Of a DNA stretch of 64,000 nt, positions 41,996 to 54,271 are shown piece by piece. The notes below the pieces were generated by a model, which saw only the letters and a program-made list of their open reading frames with translations, was not told the origin of the DNA and did not search any database. This DNA comes from Chionoecetes opilio. Taxonomy: Eukaryota; Arthropoda; Malacostraca; Decapoda; Majidae. The stretch spans positions 12,501 to 76,500 of the forward strand of contig JACEEZ010007120.1 of assembly GCA_016584305.1 (NCBI GenBank). Direction: 5' to 3'. The translations under genes and the position numbers were made by a program. The first letter of the stretch is position 1. The number at the start of each line of letters is the position of its first letter.

Positions 41996-44740
41996 TCATT
42001 GGGGGCATACGCCGGGGGGCGCGTCGCCTCGCCCACCCTAACGACGCCACTCCCGGGGGTCACCACGCGCGAGTTCCCATGCAGGCTCCTTTCCCATACC
42101 AAGCAGCTCTCGACAAGAAACATCAACTTGCCCCAGCCATGAGCCTTGTGGCGCCCCCTTGGCCTCCTCCACGCCGATTGTCTCTTACAGATACAACCCG
42201 ATGGAAGGATCGGTTTCAGGGTAGCGTGCCACATGCCCATATAGCCGAAGTTGGCGCTGACGGACTATGCAGGTAATAGGTTTCGATTCAGTCTCACGGT
42301 GCAATCGCTGATTTGACCACGTATCATCCCAGCGATACCCCATGATTCTGCGAAGACACTTATTACCAAAGGCATTGATTCGTCTCTTCAAGTCACTATT
42401 TAGTGTCCATGTCTCACAACCATAGAGTAAGACAGGGATCACAAGCGACTTGAAGATCCGGAACCTGTCCTTCTGCACAGGTACCGACAATGCCAAATAC
42501 TCCCGCTGAGCGAGTCATAACACCGTGGGCTATGCCAATTCGCCGTAAGACTTCTTGACGTGACCCGCCGTCATTATGGACTGCGCTACCAAGGTATGTA
42601 AAACTTTCCAAGATCTCAATGTCCTCGCCACATGCATGAACAGACTGTACTGCTTCATCTAGTAAGTCTCCAAACACCTGGACCTTGGTCTTGAGCCAGG
42701 AGACCTCAAGTCCCCAAAGGCTTTGCCTCCTCGTGCAGGGCCTCGAGAGCCATCACCAGACCTCCAGCGACTCAGCAAAGATTACTGCATCATCGGCAAA
42801 AACAAGATCAGTGATCTTGGTGTTGCCGACGGATGCTCCACAACACTTTGATCTACACCTTGTCCAATACCCAGTCCATGCAAGCGTTGAAAAGTGATGG
42901 GGCAAGGACGCACCCTTGCCTCACTCCTGTATTCACAGGAAGAAGCTGGATACACCTGCCCCACACTTCACAGCACTCTCAGTCCCAGAATACAGACCAG
43001 TTATCAAACCAATAGTCCTTGCAGGAATCCCTCGAAGTCGCAGAAGATCCCAAAGTGACTCACGATGCACTGAGTCAAATGCCTTCTGAGATCAACATAG
43101 GCTGCAAGCATCCCCTGTCGAAACTCACGTCGGCGTTCCCAGGACACGAAGCGCTAGGATACGTCCGTTGTTGACTTACCAGGCGTGAACCCAGACTGCT
43201 GAGGTCTTTTGATGCTTCACCAGATGACTGCGAATCCGTGTTCAGCATAGATGGGCAGCACCTTGCCTGGTACGCTGAGCAGTGTAAACCGCGGTAATTG
43301 TTTGCAGTCCCTGACGGTCCCCTTTCCCTTTCCAGATAGGGGTACACCAGCCCCCTTTTCCAGTCAGGAGGAATGGTACCTGATTGCCACACGGCAGTCA
43401 GGACAGCATGCAACCCCGCAGAATTCATGGCCTCACCCCCAGCTTTGAGGACGCTCTGCACTGATATTACAAACACCAGCTGCCTTTCAAACCCCTCAAC
43501 TTTTGCTACAGCCTCTCTGACTTCGTCAGAGAGAGTGCGGTTTCGTCAATGGAGGATCGGCATCCCTGCCTGTAACCCAGTGGTTGAAGCTGCTCAGTTG
43601 GAGGGTCCACTGTGAACAACTGTACTCAGCCCCAACGAGCCATCTGCCCATCCATGTTCCGACACGAGGCGCCCATCTGCTGTTCGAATAGCACTCGCCC
43701 GAGAAGGAGACTTGGAACTTCAGGGCTCGGTAGGCGGGTCGGAGGTCATTAGCGTTCAAATGACCCTCGACATCCTCAGCGAGACTCCTGACATACCTCT
43801 CCTTGTCTCTCCTCAGGAGTGGTTCTATGTCCGGCGTGACAGAGCCCTGTGCTGTCCCGGTTCCCAGCCAGCCTGGCAGCGCGCTCTCCTCGATTTTCTC
43901 CAGCGCTCTCCGTCGAGACAAAACCATGCCTTGACCTCGGGCGCTTCCCCAATACACTCCTTGGCAGCCTGTAGAGTTTCACGTTTGAAGGTATCCCACA
44001 GTTCTACAGGGTCTCCGAGAGCACCGAGCACATCAAACCGATTTCAGACTGCCACCGCATACTCATGAGCACATGTCAAGTCCTTCAGTTTCTCAAGATG
44101 AAACACAGTATGGTACCTCTTGAGATTCTTCTGGACTTGACATGAAGCTTAAGTGTAGCAACAACAAGTCTGTGATCTGTTCCAAAGAACTCAGCACTCC
44201 GGTAAACCCTGCAGTTCTTGGAGGATCCTCCAACGAGTACTAACGAGGATGTGGTCAATCTCCTTAGCTAACCCCTCCGGCATTACTATACCATGTCCAG
44301 CGGTGCAGCTCTGGGCTCTAATACCAAGAACCTGCAATTCTCAACCTTCTGGATCTTGCAAAGTTCAGAGCAGAGAACTGTTGGTGTTTCTGGTACCGGA
44401 GCCTGGGGACCAACACATAACTCGTGCCATCTCTCACAGTGCCAGAGGTAAATCAAATTGGGAAGTCGCGCCCAAGACAATGCAGTGTGCCCGAGGCGGC
44501 ACTGGTCTAAACCAAGTCCCGAGTGTTGGCGTAGAACATCTCTCTTCAGTTTTAACTCATCTCGGTAGGAGCGTACACTGTCAAAAGAGTCCATTAAACC
44601 CAGATTGTGTTCATCCTCACGCCGATTATCGCTTCATCAACAGTAGTGAAACTCACAACTGACTTCTGCAAGTTTGCTGGAGAGCCTATAGCTACGTCCC
44701 CGTACACGGTGACCATTGCTCATGTCCCGGACGCTCACAT
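41996..44740 (-). pseudogene. 5'-truncated LINE (endonuclease plus RT), copy B
   Basis: On the minus strand the domains appear in order. The C-terminal half of an APE-type endonuclease includes EIDHILVSTRW (44263-44230) and TDHRLVVAT (about 44180-44150). A linker with KRETLQAAKECIGEAPEVKA follows. RT blocks include NNYRG (about 43290), GVRQGCVLAPS and an intact FADD at 42789-42800, and a C-terminal region has LLYGCETWTLN and CLRRIMGYRWDD (about 42330-42440). Frameshifts and stops throughout make it inactive. The (TGAT)n-like tail at about 41985-41998 marks its 3' end. It lies inside a BEL 5' LTR, antisense to it. The clade is not assigned. Confidence 0.9.
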
Positions 44741-45311
44741 TCATATAATTAAGATGCATTAATAATAGTATCTAAATTCGGGTGGTATTCAACTATACCA
44801 CGATTATCCACGAGTTAACATAATATAATAATTGTGAAGACAAACAATATTGTCACTCCACTAGGACCGGTCCACGTAGGCAGGCTCGAGCCCAGCTGAT
44901 CGAGATTTGCAGTGACGGCGATCATTCACCGCATTAGAACCTACACGATGAAGGTTAGTCACGGCTCATCTTAATATTTTGAGCCCAATATAACCGATTA
45001 ATCGGTTAAAACCAAGGACGAAGTTTGTTAAAAACACCACAAACATTAAAACTTGCCGCGCCCACGAAACCTGTGGAAAGTTACTCGGCCTAACACCATC
45101 GCCGCCATTACGTGCACCTACAACACTCCAGTTGCCTACAGCGACTACCACCACTCCCTCAAATAATAATTCAAGCCTTCAAATCATCAACCCTCTTACC
45201 ACTGACTGAGTATACCTTATTAGCGTCTAAATAGGGTATCTTGCAGTCTAGGTAGTTCTTGGGTTAATAGGCGGGTTAGTTTTCACATCAATTATTACTA
45301 TAATTTCAACA
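44741..45311 (+). repeat. 5' LTR, second piece
   Basis: From TAATTAAGATGCATTAATA to ATAATTTCAACA, matching 50715-51294. Shared landmarks are CACGTAGG.. GGCTCGAGCCCA, CACGATGAAGGTT, GTGGAAAGTTACTCGGCC and CAGCGACTACCACCACTCC. Confidence 0.9.
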
Positions 45312-45314
45312 GTT

Positions 45315-45332
45315 TGGTGCCCAAGAGTGAGA
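45315..45332 (+). promoter_or_regulatory. Probable primer binding site
   Basis: TGGTGCCCAAGAGTGAGA lies 3 bp after the LTR end. TGG at the start is expected for pairing with a tRNA CCA end. The cognate tRNA was not identified. Confidence 0.55.
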
Positions 45333-46499
45333 TTATCTTGGAATGTACACGGTGTCCATTGTGGAGCACAGTTTCTGCCTCAATCGACTAGCGTGGAAGG
45401 TTGAATACTCAGCGCTCTTTCGGGCACCTGGCTGTCTTACAGATCTAGTTTGACACCGAGCACGTCTAAATGAGTACTTTAGGTGGCTTCATTGACCTCA
45501 CAGTTTCTCTTTCTGGGGGTAACGGTATATAGCCACCAGTTTTCTTCCGCCCCTTTGGTAAACACCCTAACTTGGCCGCTGTACTCGTCCGCCGTTCACA
45601 GACAGCCACGGCACACAGGCCGCATTGGTAAGCTCACCATCCGCCAACAACAATTTTTTTGAGGTTATTGCATTAATAAGTGGTGGATGGTTATAGTGCA
45701 TGGCTTCGTGCCTTGGTAGGCGAGTCAACTGCACATCCACCTTAGAATTATAACATAATTCAATTAGGAACCCTAACTCTTAACCAACTTATCCACCTTT
45801 TTTTATTATTTTATTTTTTCATTTCAATCTAATCATCAAATTAAAATTCATGGCGGAAGGGGCTAAAGCATTAGCGTCAAATTAGGATGGCTTACAAACG
45901 AAATATAAAAGTGTGAGGAGCAGATGAGACTATCCCTATTTGACTATCATAGTTTTAAATACTAATTTGCGCATGTAAAACTAAATGGGATAATTATGAA
46001 GGCTTACTTTCAATTTTAAGAAGCTGGGGATAAAGAATTATAAGTATGAGACCAAGTATGAGCAAGAATGTACCAATACATATAGTCCTCAATGCAAATA
46101 TCGAGCTTAGTGGCGTGAACAGAACCCACACACAGCCAAAAGGCTCTTTACACCGAACTTAATTACCAGATTTTCATTTGCCCCATTTTGAAGGGAAAAT
46201 GGTCTTCTTTCCTGGGATAATTCAAATGTGATTTGTGATAAGGACTGATTTAACATAGGTGCATAAATTAACCTATTTGGTTAGGTCAGTGAGAGGTTCT
46301 GCATATCTGAGGTTAATAGGATTAACAGTATAAAGTGCCAATTATAATGTGGCACTCAAGATTTCTTAGGATAAATTTATGAATATAAAGAGCAGATAAT
46401 AAAGAAACCTTTTCTGTAGTTTCATGGATCTACTGAGCCGCTTCTCACAATCACAGAGAATTGGAAGGTTGAAATAACTTTAAATTGCACTCTAAGAGC

Positions 46500-47110
46500 C
46501 TTGAAGCGCATAAACCGTGCCAGATTCAGACTGATGGTTAGTATCATGATATGGAGAAACTAACAACCAGGATGCGAGACCGCTTAAATCAGAGGTACAA
46601 TGTAATTACTTTCACTGTCACGCAAATAGAAGGAAGAATTATTACAAGAGTGCAACATTTGCAAGGTATTGAGCAGGAACCCCCCCACAGGGAGAGTGAG
46701 ATAACTGACCTAAAGGTAATCAGCGATATCACCACCTTTTAGATTTAAAGAGCCCTCATTGGTGGTTATTTATCCCCTCTCCTAACAAAAGTTACGATGG
46801 GAAGAAAACCGGTAGATAAGTTCAAACTAGATCAGCCGGTAAACCACCCTAAGACCTACTCAAAGAACAGGTGCCATTTCCTAAATATAGGGTTATTACC
46901 AGTGAATTCAGAAAAACATGTGCTTTCTGCGAGGAAGGAACTCCACCCTCCACTTGTAATAATACCCGATTGTTCCTCTAGGCTCATAAGGTTAATGATC
47001 TGGAAACTGGCCTAACCTGCTTAGTGGTAACGTCGCAATTACAAAGCCTGTCCTTTAGTCTGGGTCTTGTAAAAGTTGTAGAACATCCATTACACATAGC
47101 CTTAATGTGC
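46500..47110 (+). pseudogene. BEL/Pao gag remnant with zinc-knuckle words
   Basis: Short frames such as 46551-46742 precede a TCAFCEE word (Cys codons at 46919-46930) and, about 140 bp later in another frame, a SCKSCR word (Cys codons at 47068-47079). The spacing resembles the Cys-rich block at the end of BEL/Pao gag. Frames are broken and the assignment rests on order and context. Confidence 0.4.
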
Positions 47111-47559
47111 CTAATGGTGATGTGAGAACAGACCCTGACGGTCGTTAAAATGGCGAGTAACTATAGGAGTGTTCATACCGCTGTCCCTACGGCCAGAATT
47201 GGAAGGTTGAGCCACATGGTAATTCAGCCATTGTGAAAATCAATGTTTGACATGGTGTACAAAGATCATTTAGTTAGTGGAGAGATAGTTGATCTATTAC
47301 AACTACCTATACTTAGCAAGGTGACATTAGCAATTCGGGCTTCTTGGCCAACAAAGAAGCTCAAGTTTTGACATTGTTCGACCACGTTATAGTCAATTAG
47401 GGAAATTATAACTGTAGGGTAGCTGCTGTATTTTAATGAACATCGGTATAAATTTAAACTTGTAAAAAGGACTAAAATCTACAGCTGAATTGTTGACAGA
47501 GAAAGTTGTTAGACTAGTTTAGAATACTTTGAGAGGTTGATGGCCCATCCAATTATAAT

Positions 47560-47880
47560 GGCGCTGATTATTTTTGACGATACCTAAGTAAGGTCATCAA
47601 AAAACATAAATGTCTATCTTCCCAGTGGCTGGTGGTGCAGTAATAATGGGGACCTATCCCACAATCACTCACCGGCCTGAACAAGAGGAATGCATTCCTG
47701 AGTATGCACATACCCCTTCTTGGGTTGCTAGAATGCAACTTCATTATTACCCACTCAATCAATGAGTTATTGGAAGAGGGGTATCCCCTTCATAAATTAT
47801 GGGGACTAGAAACTATCGGTCTCATACCTGAACAGTTACCTAAAGACGAAAACTAAGACAAATTTATAACCTGGCTAATA
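47560..47880 (+). pseudogene. BEL/Pao protease to RT junction remnant
   Basis: GADYFFDD (47560-47583) resembles the GADY(F/Y) word that follows the aspartic protease of BEL/Pao polyproteins. About 220 bp later LHKLWGLETIGL (47790-47823) resembles the conserved F/LW-LE-IG word that precedes the RT. Between them frames shift at least twice. The RT palm motifs expected next are not visible before the RNase H words at 48340, so much of the RT seems lost. Confidence 0.55.
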
Positions 47881-48339
47881 AAGAGTGCAGGAAGGCCAGC
47901 CTCCCTTACAGAGTTGGAATTACTAATTCCTTCCAAGGCTTAGAATAAGAATAATAAGGAAGGATTTCTCCTACTAGTATACGCCCCCACCAGAGGTCCA
48001 ATCAGTGTTAGGAATTTATGGGTGGAATGTAAAACTGATGAACAAGATTTAAGTGTCCCAGATTTTTCTGGTGTGTCCTAACAAAGGAGAACACTCTTAA
48101 GTCCCGGTCAGCCAAGGTATTGTGACCCGCTGGTGCATAGTGAGCCCCCATAACTATAAGGTGTAAATGTCCTATACAAAGGCTGGGGAGAACAACCTCG
48201 ATTGGGATAATCCCCCCCTTTGATGGGGAAAATATACACTAATGGGAGATACTATAAAAATCTGAGTTCCAATAGATAAATGAGTTCCACATAAGTAGGA
48301 GAAATAATAACTGATGGGTGGACAACACCCAGCAACTTA

Positions 48340-48540
48340 CACATATTTTTTGTGATGCTGTCCCAAAAGTGCATACGTGGCAGTAGCTTATCTTAAAGCG
48401 AGGAGAGTATATGTAATTTAATATGTCTAAGGCTCGGGTTTGCCTAGCCAATTAAGCCTAGAAACCCTGCACTCAAATGAGCGGACCTGGCAAATAGAAT
48501 TAGGCACTAAATTAGCAAAAATATTAAGTGTATTATTACA
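48340..48540 (+). pseudogene. BEL/Pao RNase H remnant
   Basis: HIFCDA (48340-48357), AYVAVAYL (about 48373-48396), then SKARV (48426-48440) and a following ELGTKLAK. This reproduces the order FCDAS, AYGAVVYLR, SKARVAP, LE..A of the BEL/Pao RNase H, with frame changes and a somewhat short spacing. Confidence 0.7.
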
Positions 48541-49519
48541 AATTGGTGATGTTATATTTGGACCGAGTGAATTTTGCTACACTGGTTTCGTGAAACCATA
48601 AAACAACAAAATCCCTTATGTAAAGGATCGTGTTGGTAAGATTAATTGATTTAGTTTCCACATTTCAACTAATAATCATGTTGCTACCAAGGAAACACCC
48701 AGCTTGAATATTTTTTTTTTCCAGAGGAAGACCAACCTATCCTCAAACTAAATACATGATGATGGTTTAAAGGTTCCTACCTGGCTGAAAAATAATACTG
48801 AATGGCCTAAATCAAAAGGTCTTATAGTAAGTCAGACCATGTCAGAGTAATAATTATGGACCCTGTAATTTGATCCATATTCCTTGTTATGGATCTAAAA
48901 GGTTTGTCCTTATTAAGCAAACCTCTTTAAAGACTACTAAATTGTCTTCAAATTCATAAAGAGGGATATTCTGATCCTTTGAAGTTGTGGTTAGAAAACT
49001 CAAAAGCAAGAAATTTCCTGATAATAGCAAGCTCTTTAGCCTCGGCAGCCCCCGTAGGAACAATCTACCTTATCAAATCCTTAGGTCTGTACCTATAATA
49101 ATTGGGCATCATTTAGGTTCGAGGAAGAAATTGTAATGCTGGGATCTCCCGATAAAACCTGCAATTCCCCATGCTTAATTCCCGGAACGTCCATCAAGCT
49201 TACTAACATCTAGTGGTAATGATCTCATGGGGAACTCGTTCATGGCCGGAATGGGCTTGACAAAATTAGCCTATCTCTAGGAGGGAATTTTTGGATCCGC
49301 ATGGTCGAACCGCAGTGTACATACTACTTCACATCTTGAGTCCAATGCCAAGAGATTATGAGGGAAGGCTATCACCTTCCCGGGCCCCCTGAAATCCCCA
49401 TGGATCCGAGTAAACAATTATTAAAACCATTTGAGGTTAAGCTGGTGTCCCCGGGGGGGGGACTAATACTGGGGGCAAAATAAATAATCACAGGAGATAT
49501 TTAAATTCTCCCACCCCCA

Positions 49520-49735
49520 AGAAATTATTTGTCTGCTTATTCCACTTGCACCTCTACAAGGCTGTTCATTGTAGAAATAGCTGATATTTTACAGTGCCAA
49601 AAACCTTTATTCAAGTGTTTTCCGGGACGGTTTGTGGCTCGGCGGTCCCCGTGTCCTCTTGAATTGATTAGTGGGATAATGCCTACTGTAACTTTCGTAG
49701 GAGCCTCCCACCCATATTGTTAGAAATATTAACTC
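49520..49735 (+). pseudogene. BEL/Pao integrase remnant
   Basis: A STRxFIVEI word (ACAAGGCTGTTCATTGTAG, about 49556-49575, also readable as RAVHxE in the adjacent frame), RFVARR (49628-49645) and FVGAS (49693-49707) follow the order RAVHLE, FRRFVARRG, SDN, FxGA of the BEL/Pao integrase core. The SDN aspartate region survives as GATAATGCC at 49675-49683 but out of frame by two bases. Confidence 0.8.
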
Positions 49736-50571
49736 ATCCATCAGTACAAAAATCTCTTAGTTTTACTGAATGCTCATGGACCTTTACTACCCCTAGCCTC
49801 CTTGACAAAATGGTTTCACAGACGATTGGGCTATAGTTTAAGTCCTTGTTCTAGGAAACTCTCCACAAGACAAGATAGGTATAGAATACCTGAAACATAG
49901 TGACCTGAAGAAATTTGACAACCCGTATCCAATAACCGACCCTTAACCTCCTTAAGGATTCATCAGTAAATATAGAAGCTCTTACCCTCACAATTTAATT
50001 TATATGGGAGAAGACTGGAACCCTTTCCTTAATAGAAACAAGGAAGGATATACAACATTCCTACAATAAATGACCCCTCTCAACATCTCCGGGAAGGTTT
50101 AATCACACCTTAAGTAAAATTTTAAGTCCATGGGATAGCATTTGCGTGCAGATAATGAGTTACTGTTCTAAGGGAAAAGTTTTATGGGTCTCAACAAGCC
50201 AGCCGAAACAATCAAGTCCAATTTAAGTAGGAGATATAGTAAATCCTTAGGGGAGATATGCCTCGTTGACAATGGCCCTCTAGGAAAAATAGCAAATTGC
50301 ATCCTGAATGGAAAAGGTGATTGTTTGATGTCAGTGGAGTTTACTAGTGAGGGGCAACGAATGTTTGCGGACTGTAAATAATTTGATTCCCTATAGTTTA
50401 GCTGAAGAGATAAATGAAGACTCTTAAGTCTGCCTCTTGGCAGGTCCAACTTAGGTGCTCCCCGACCTCGGAGGCACGCCTGCTTTAAAGTGTAAAACCA
50501 TTGAGAACCCTCCGTTTAGGGGGGTCAATCCAACCTGAAGCAACCTTCATTTTTTTCGCCCGACCCCAGTT

Positions 50572-51294
50572 TGTGTGTACATTTATCCACTTAAAACGCT
50601 CTCAGAATCGGGAAGAAATGGGTATGGTTTGGGATACGCTCCCCTTGTCAAAAAGGGAGTGAGTAAAAATTCCACCTAAGTTATATATTTACTTATAGAA
50701 TTGGGTATAAAATTAGATGCATTAAATATGATTAATATAATTCTGGTGGTATTCACTAGTACCACGATTAATCAGAGTTAACATAATATAAGAGTGTGAA
50801 TACCAATTATTGGAACCTCCACTTAGGAACAGCCACGTAGGAGGGCTCGAGCCCACTGATCAGAGATTTTTGCAAGTGAAGGCGATCAGTTCACGCATTA
50901 GAAACCCTAACACGATGAAGGTTTTAGTCCCCCCACGCTCATTTAAATATGTGGGACCCAATTATGAACCGATTTATCGGTTTTAAACCAGGACGAAGTG
51001 TTTAAAAACCCACAACCAGTAAAAACGTGCCGCGCCACGACTGTGGAAAGTTACTCGGCCTACCACCACCATCGCCCCACTTACGTGCCCTACAACAATT
51101 ACCAGTGCCCTACAGCGACTACCACCACTCCCCTCAATAATAATTTAAAGCCCTTCAAATCATTCAACCCATCTACCGACTGCTGAGTATACCTAGTTTT
51201 TATCGTCTTTCAATAGGTTCCCCATTGGCAGTCTAGTAGTTTCTTGGGTTATTAGCAAAGGTGTTTTCACATCCAATTATACTATAATTTCACA
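50572..51294 (+). repeat. 3' LTR
   Basis: From TGTGTGTACATTTATCCAC to ATACTATAATTTCACA. It is uninterrupted and serves as the reference for the split 5' LTR. The two differ by numerous indels, so either the insertion is old or the consensus is noisy. Confidence 0.88.
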
Positions 51295-52449
51295 ATGCAT
51301 TTTTACAGTGTTTTTTTCAATACCCGCGTTTTTTGTTGCTGATCCTCGAGTTAAGCGCTAATCCTTGTGAAAAGAAATGCAAGCGCCACACTCGGGGGGT
51401 TACTGTACTCTTATGTACATATTCAATCATGTTTACCCTTTATTTTTATCAGAGATGGATTAAACTAACTGTACCCTTGTTATGGTATGTTTCTGGTTCC
51501 CCTAAAAATGTCTAATTTTCTATTATTATTTAAATGTAGTTTTTATTCTATTAATGTTTTAATTATATCTTTATTTTATTATTTTGGTATCATTAGTAAT
51601 TATGTGTGGGTAATATGGATTTTTCTAGGATATTCTAAGAATTGTAATTCTAAGTCATGATTGTTTAATGATGAATTTATCGCTGACGTTGTCATGATGA
51701 CGTTATGTCGGTGACGTTTCATGATGAACGTAATGGGGGTGGACCCGTTTCCCCTGATGACGTATGGTGGGTTGACCGTGTCGGAAGGGTGGGGTGGAAA
51801 ACCGGAAAAATTTTGAACCCATGGGGTCAGTAAAACTGGTTTAGGAAGTATTGAATTAAACTTCCTTTCCCTGCTGTGACCCGGGGTCACCGGTTCACTG
51901 AGTATTGTTACCACCTTTTTAAATATATTTGTTTATATTATAGGAAATTTTGTGACACACAACGTATATATTTCTGGTTTAATATTTTCCCGGCTGGATA
52001 GCAACTTTATAAGTAGCACTCCTTAGGTATAAGTGGTGGTGGTTTATGGCATGGTTTGCCTAATTAACAGTGACCTATTTAATTATAATATATTAAATAC
52101 GTTGGTAAACTTCTGGATCACTTTGTGTTTCCTGTTTGCCTTGACCCCTAGTTAATTTGATATTATGGCAAAATACACCCCTCACTGAACTAACTGACCC
52201 AGCAATAATGAACTGGAAATGTAAACCGCTAATACATGTTCCACAACCCATACCTTATCCTACTCTGCCTTCAGGTGAAACCGCATTCGCCCGGCTGTGA
52301 GAGTGGTAATTCAGCCTCATCAGTAAGAGGAACTAGGCAGGTTGTAATTCCTCACAATGGGTTGGCATGTGGATAATGGTAGATAATGATCCAATGTCCA
52401 ATGCAGACACTACAACATATGATGAACAGTAAATAATTTCTTAGTCCAA
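51295..52449. other. AT-rich flank, nothing recognised
   Basis: 51660-51800 contains irregular repeats of GATGACGT.ATG words (51692, 51721, 51757). No gene. Confidence 0.4.
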
Positions 52450-52545
52450 TATATTATAATATATATATATATATATATATTATTATATATCTATATATAT
52501 ATATATATCTAATATATCTATATATATATAATATATATATTATAT
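52450..52545. repeat. (AT)n microsatellite
   Basis: Interrupted TA dinucleotide tract. Confidence 0.95.
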
Positions 52546-53616
52546 ACCACAATGTAGGTATTTACACAAACGATGAGTGATGGGATAAGGTGGGGGGTTT
52601 GCCATTATGGTAATTCAGGTGAAGGGTGTGTCATCGGCAACTGGTTATTATGGTACTGTTTCTGACTACAGGTGGGGGTGGTTTTTTTGGCCATCTGGCC
52701 CTGAAATTGACACCACGCTCGTGAAGCGAGATTTTCCAAAGCCTAACCACAATGTTTTTATCGCTGCCTGGCGCAAACATAAAATCGTGAGACCACCAAG
52801 CCAGCAGCTTTTGTGCGAAGGAGAAGTTGATAGCTAGATTTTCTTGCGCGAAGCTCGCTGGTTTCAGTAACAAGTGAAATCACAAATGTGTTCAATTATT
52901 AATTTGCCCATAGCCTCACACCCCATAACCTACATAAGCCATTTCTTTATTAACCAACTGTTATGAGGCAACAGTGATTTATAAAAACTTCAAATATATT
53001 TTTGTGAATAATTCGTAAAACAAAAATAAAGATATGGCGAGTTGAAGTCAAAGAGCCTCTTTGTAAAGTTTCATAACACATTTTAAAATATGACTGCTCA
53101 TTTGCAACAGCTTTGAATTAATACTAAAATAAACATCTACTTATAAGAAAGTCTCTTGAACACGATTGTGGTGTGTAAGCAGATGTTTTTTGTAAAATGC
53201 CATTATGAGCATAGCACAGATATTTATAACAACATATACCCTCATCCCTCACGCACGCCACAGTTCCTCCAAGGTCCGGGTGGAGGGGATACTGTTTTTA
53301 GTGGTGGTTCACATCCCATAATTTTTGCCAAGGCGTTGCTCCTTTAAAAAAAAATTAATTCTGCGTTGTACTCACATATTTGATAATGACTTGAGTGCTA
53401 TGTATTTTGCTGTAAGTTGTCCAGCCTTTTCGGTCACATCACTTTTGACTTGACACCCCTCTTCTATGATTATTATTATGTGTGTTTGAAAGTATGCCCC
53501 TGCTTTGGTGATAGCCTAACGTCCATGTCCCTTGAACTGAAACCGTGCGTATATTAGCTGATGTAATAACTGATGTCGGGCAAGGGGATTCCGAGTTGCC
53601 ATGGAAACTCCTGCTT
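52546..53616. other. No supported gene
   Basis: A 76-residue plus-strand frame (52607-52837) and an overlapping 80-residue minus-strand frame lie on the same sequence, with no domain on either. The minus frame starts within the CTTGCGCGAAGCTCGC region. No repeat structure recognised. Confidence 0.35.
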
Positions 53617-54035
53617 CATATCGCTCATCAGTGCACCACACATTCTGGATCTCTTCTTTGCTGTTATCCGCTATATCTCTCTCATTTCTCGCTCCCCATG
53701 TGGCCCTGCAAGTTTTTTCAGATTAAATTCTCTGCTGGGTTCTGAGCTTCAATCCAACTGAGAGCACAGTTTTTTTCATCCTCGGATCACTTTTTCCACA
53801 TCTCTTGGTGGATAAAGTTGTACTTCAATAAGCTGCAAAGGCCACTACCACGCCGCTACCCACGCGGGACTGTGGCGTGGTTATCCATACGTTTTTGGCG
53901 GGACCGTAAGGCGGGCACAGCCGCACCCGCCATGGTGGGGGGTGATCTGAGAACGCTGTTGCATCGGCCCATTTTCCTAAGTTCGAGCCATTTTATAAAG
54001 TTTGGAGAACTTCTGCCCATAACACTGGGTGATTT

Positions 54036-54271
54036 AGCACCTCCGTGGTGTAGTGTCCTAGTGGTGCAAGATAATGCATCCTGGCAGGCCTGGTTTGAAT
54101 CCCGGTTCAGGATTCTCGGCAGCAGCCCAACCCAGCCCGTGGCTCAATCCTTCCTTTCGGGGTTGGTTTGATAATTGTTGGGAAACCTGGGGAAAACCTG
54201 GGGAGGGTAACTGTTTGTAACCCGTTTGTCACCCCTAGCCCAGTGTCCCGGGGTAAGTTGGGTTGTTTTAC
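54036..54271 (+). mobile_element. tRNA-derived SINE, interrupted by hAT
   Basis: The head has an A-box-like TGGTGTAGTGTCCTAGTGG (54046-54064) and a B-box GGTTTGAATCC (54092-54102), with tRNA-like spacing of about 40 bp. The tail contains AACCTGGGGAAAACCTGGGG and CAGTGTCCCGGGGTAA. It is cut at 54271 by a hAT insertion and resumes at about 55946. It is not a functional tRNA gene: no acceptor stem pairs. Confidence 0.75.

Larger units (their letters stand above)
41859..51294 (+). mobile_element. BEL/Pao LTR retrotransposon, decayed, with nested LINE
   Basis: Direct repeats of about 700 bp bound the unit: the 5' LTR (41859-41990 plus 44741-45311, split by a LINE) and the 3' LTR (50572-51294). 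A PBS-like TGGTGCCCAAGAG follows the 5' LTR at 45315. The interior keeps, in order, zinc-knuckle words, a GADYF word, RNase H and integrase motifs of BEL/Pao polyproteins, all frameshifted. The flanks AAGCAT (before 41859) and ATGCAT (after 51294) could be the target duplication. The element would copy itself through an RNA intermediate; this copy cannot. Confidence 0.85.

Noticed and set aside
54036..54130. Functional tRNA gene
   Set aside because: A and B box words are present, but the acceptor and anticodon stems do not pair and the tail is SINE-like.
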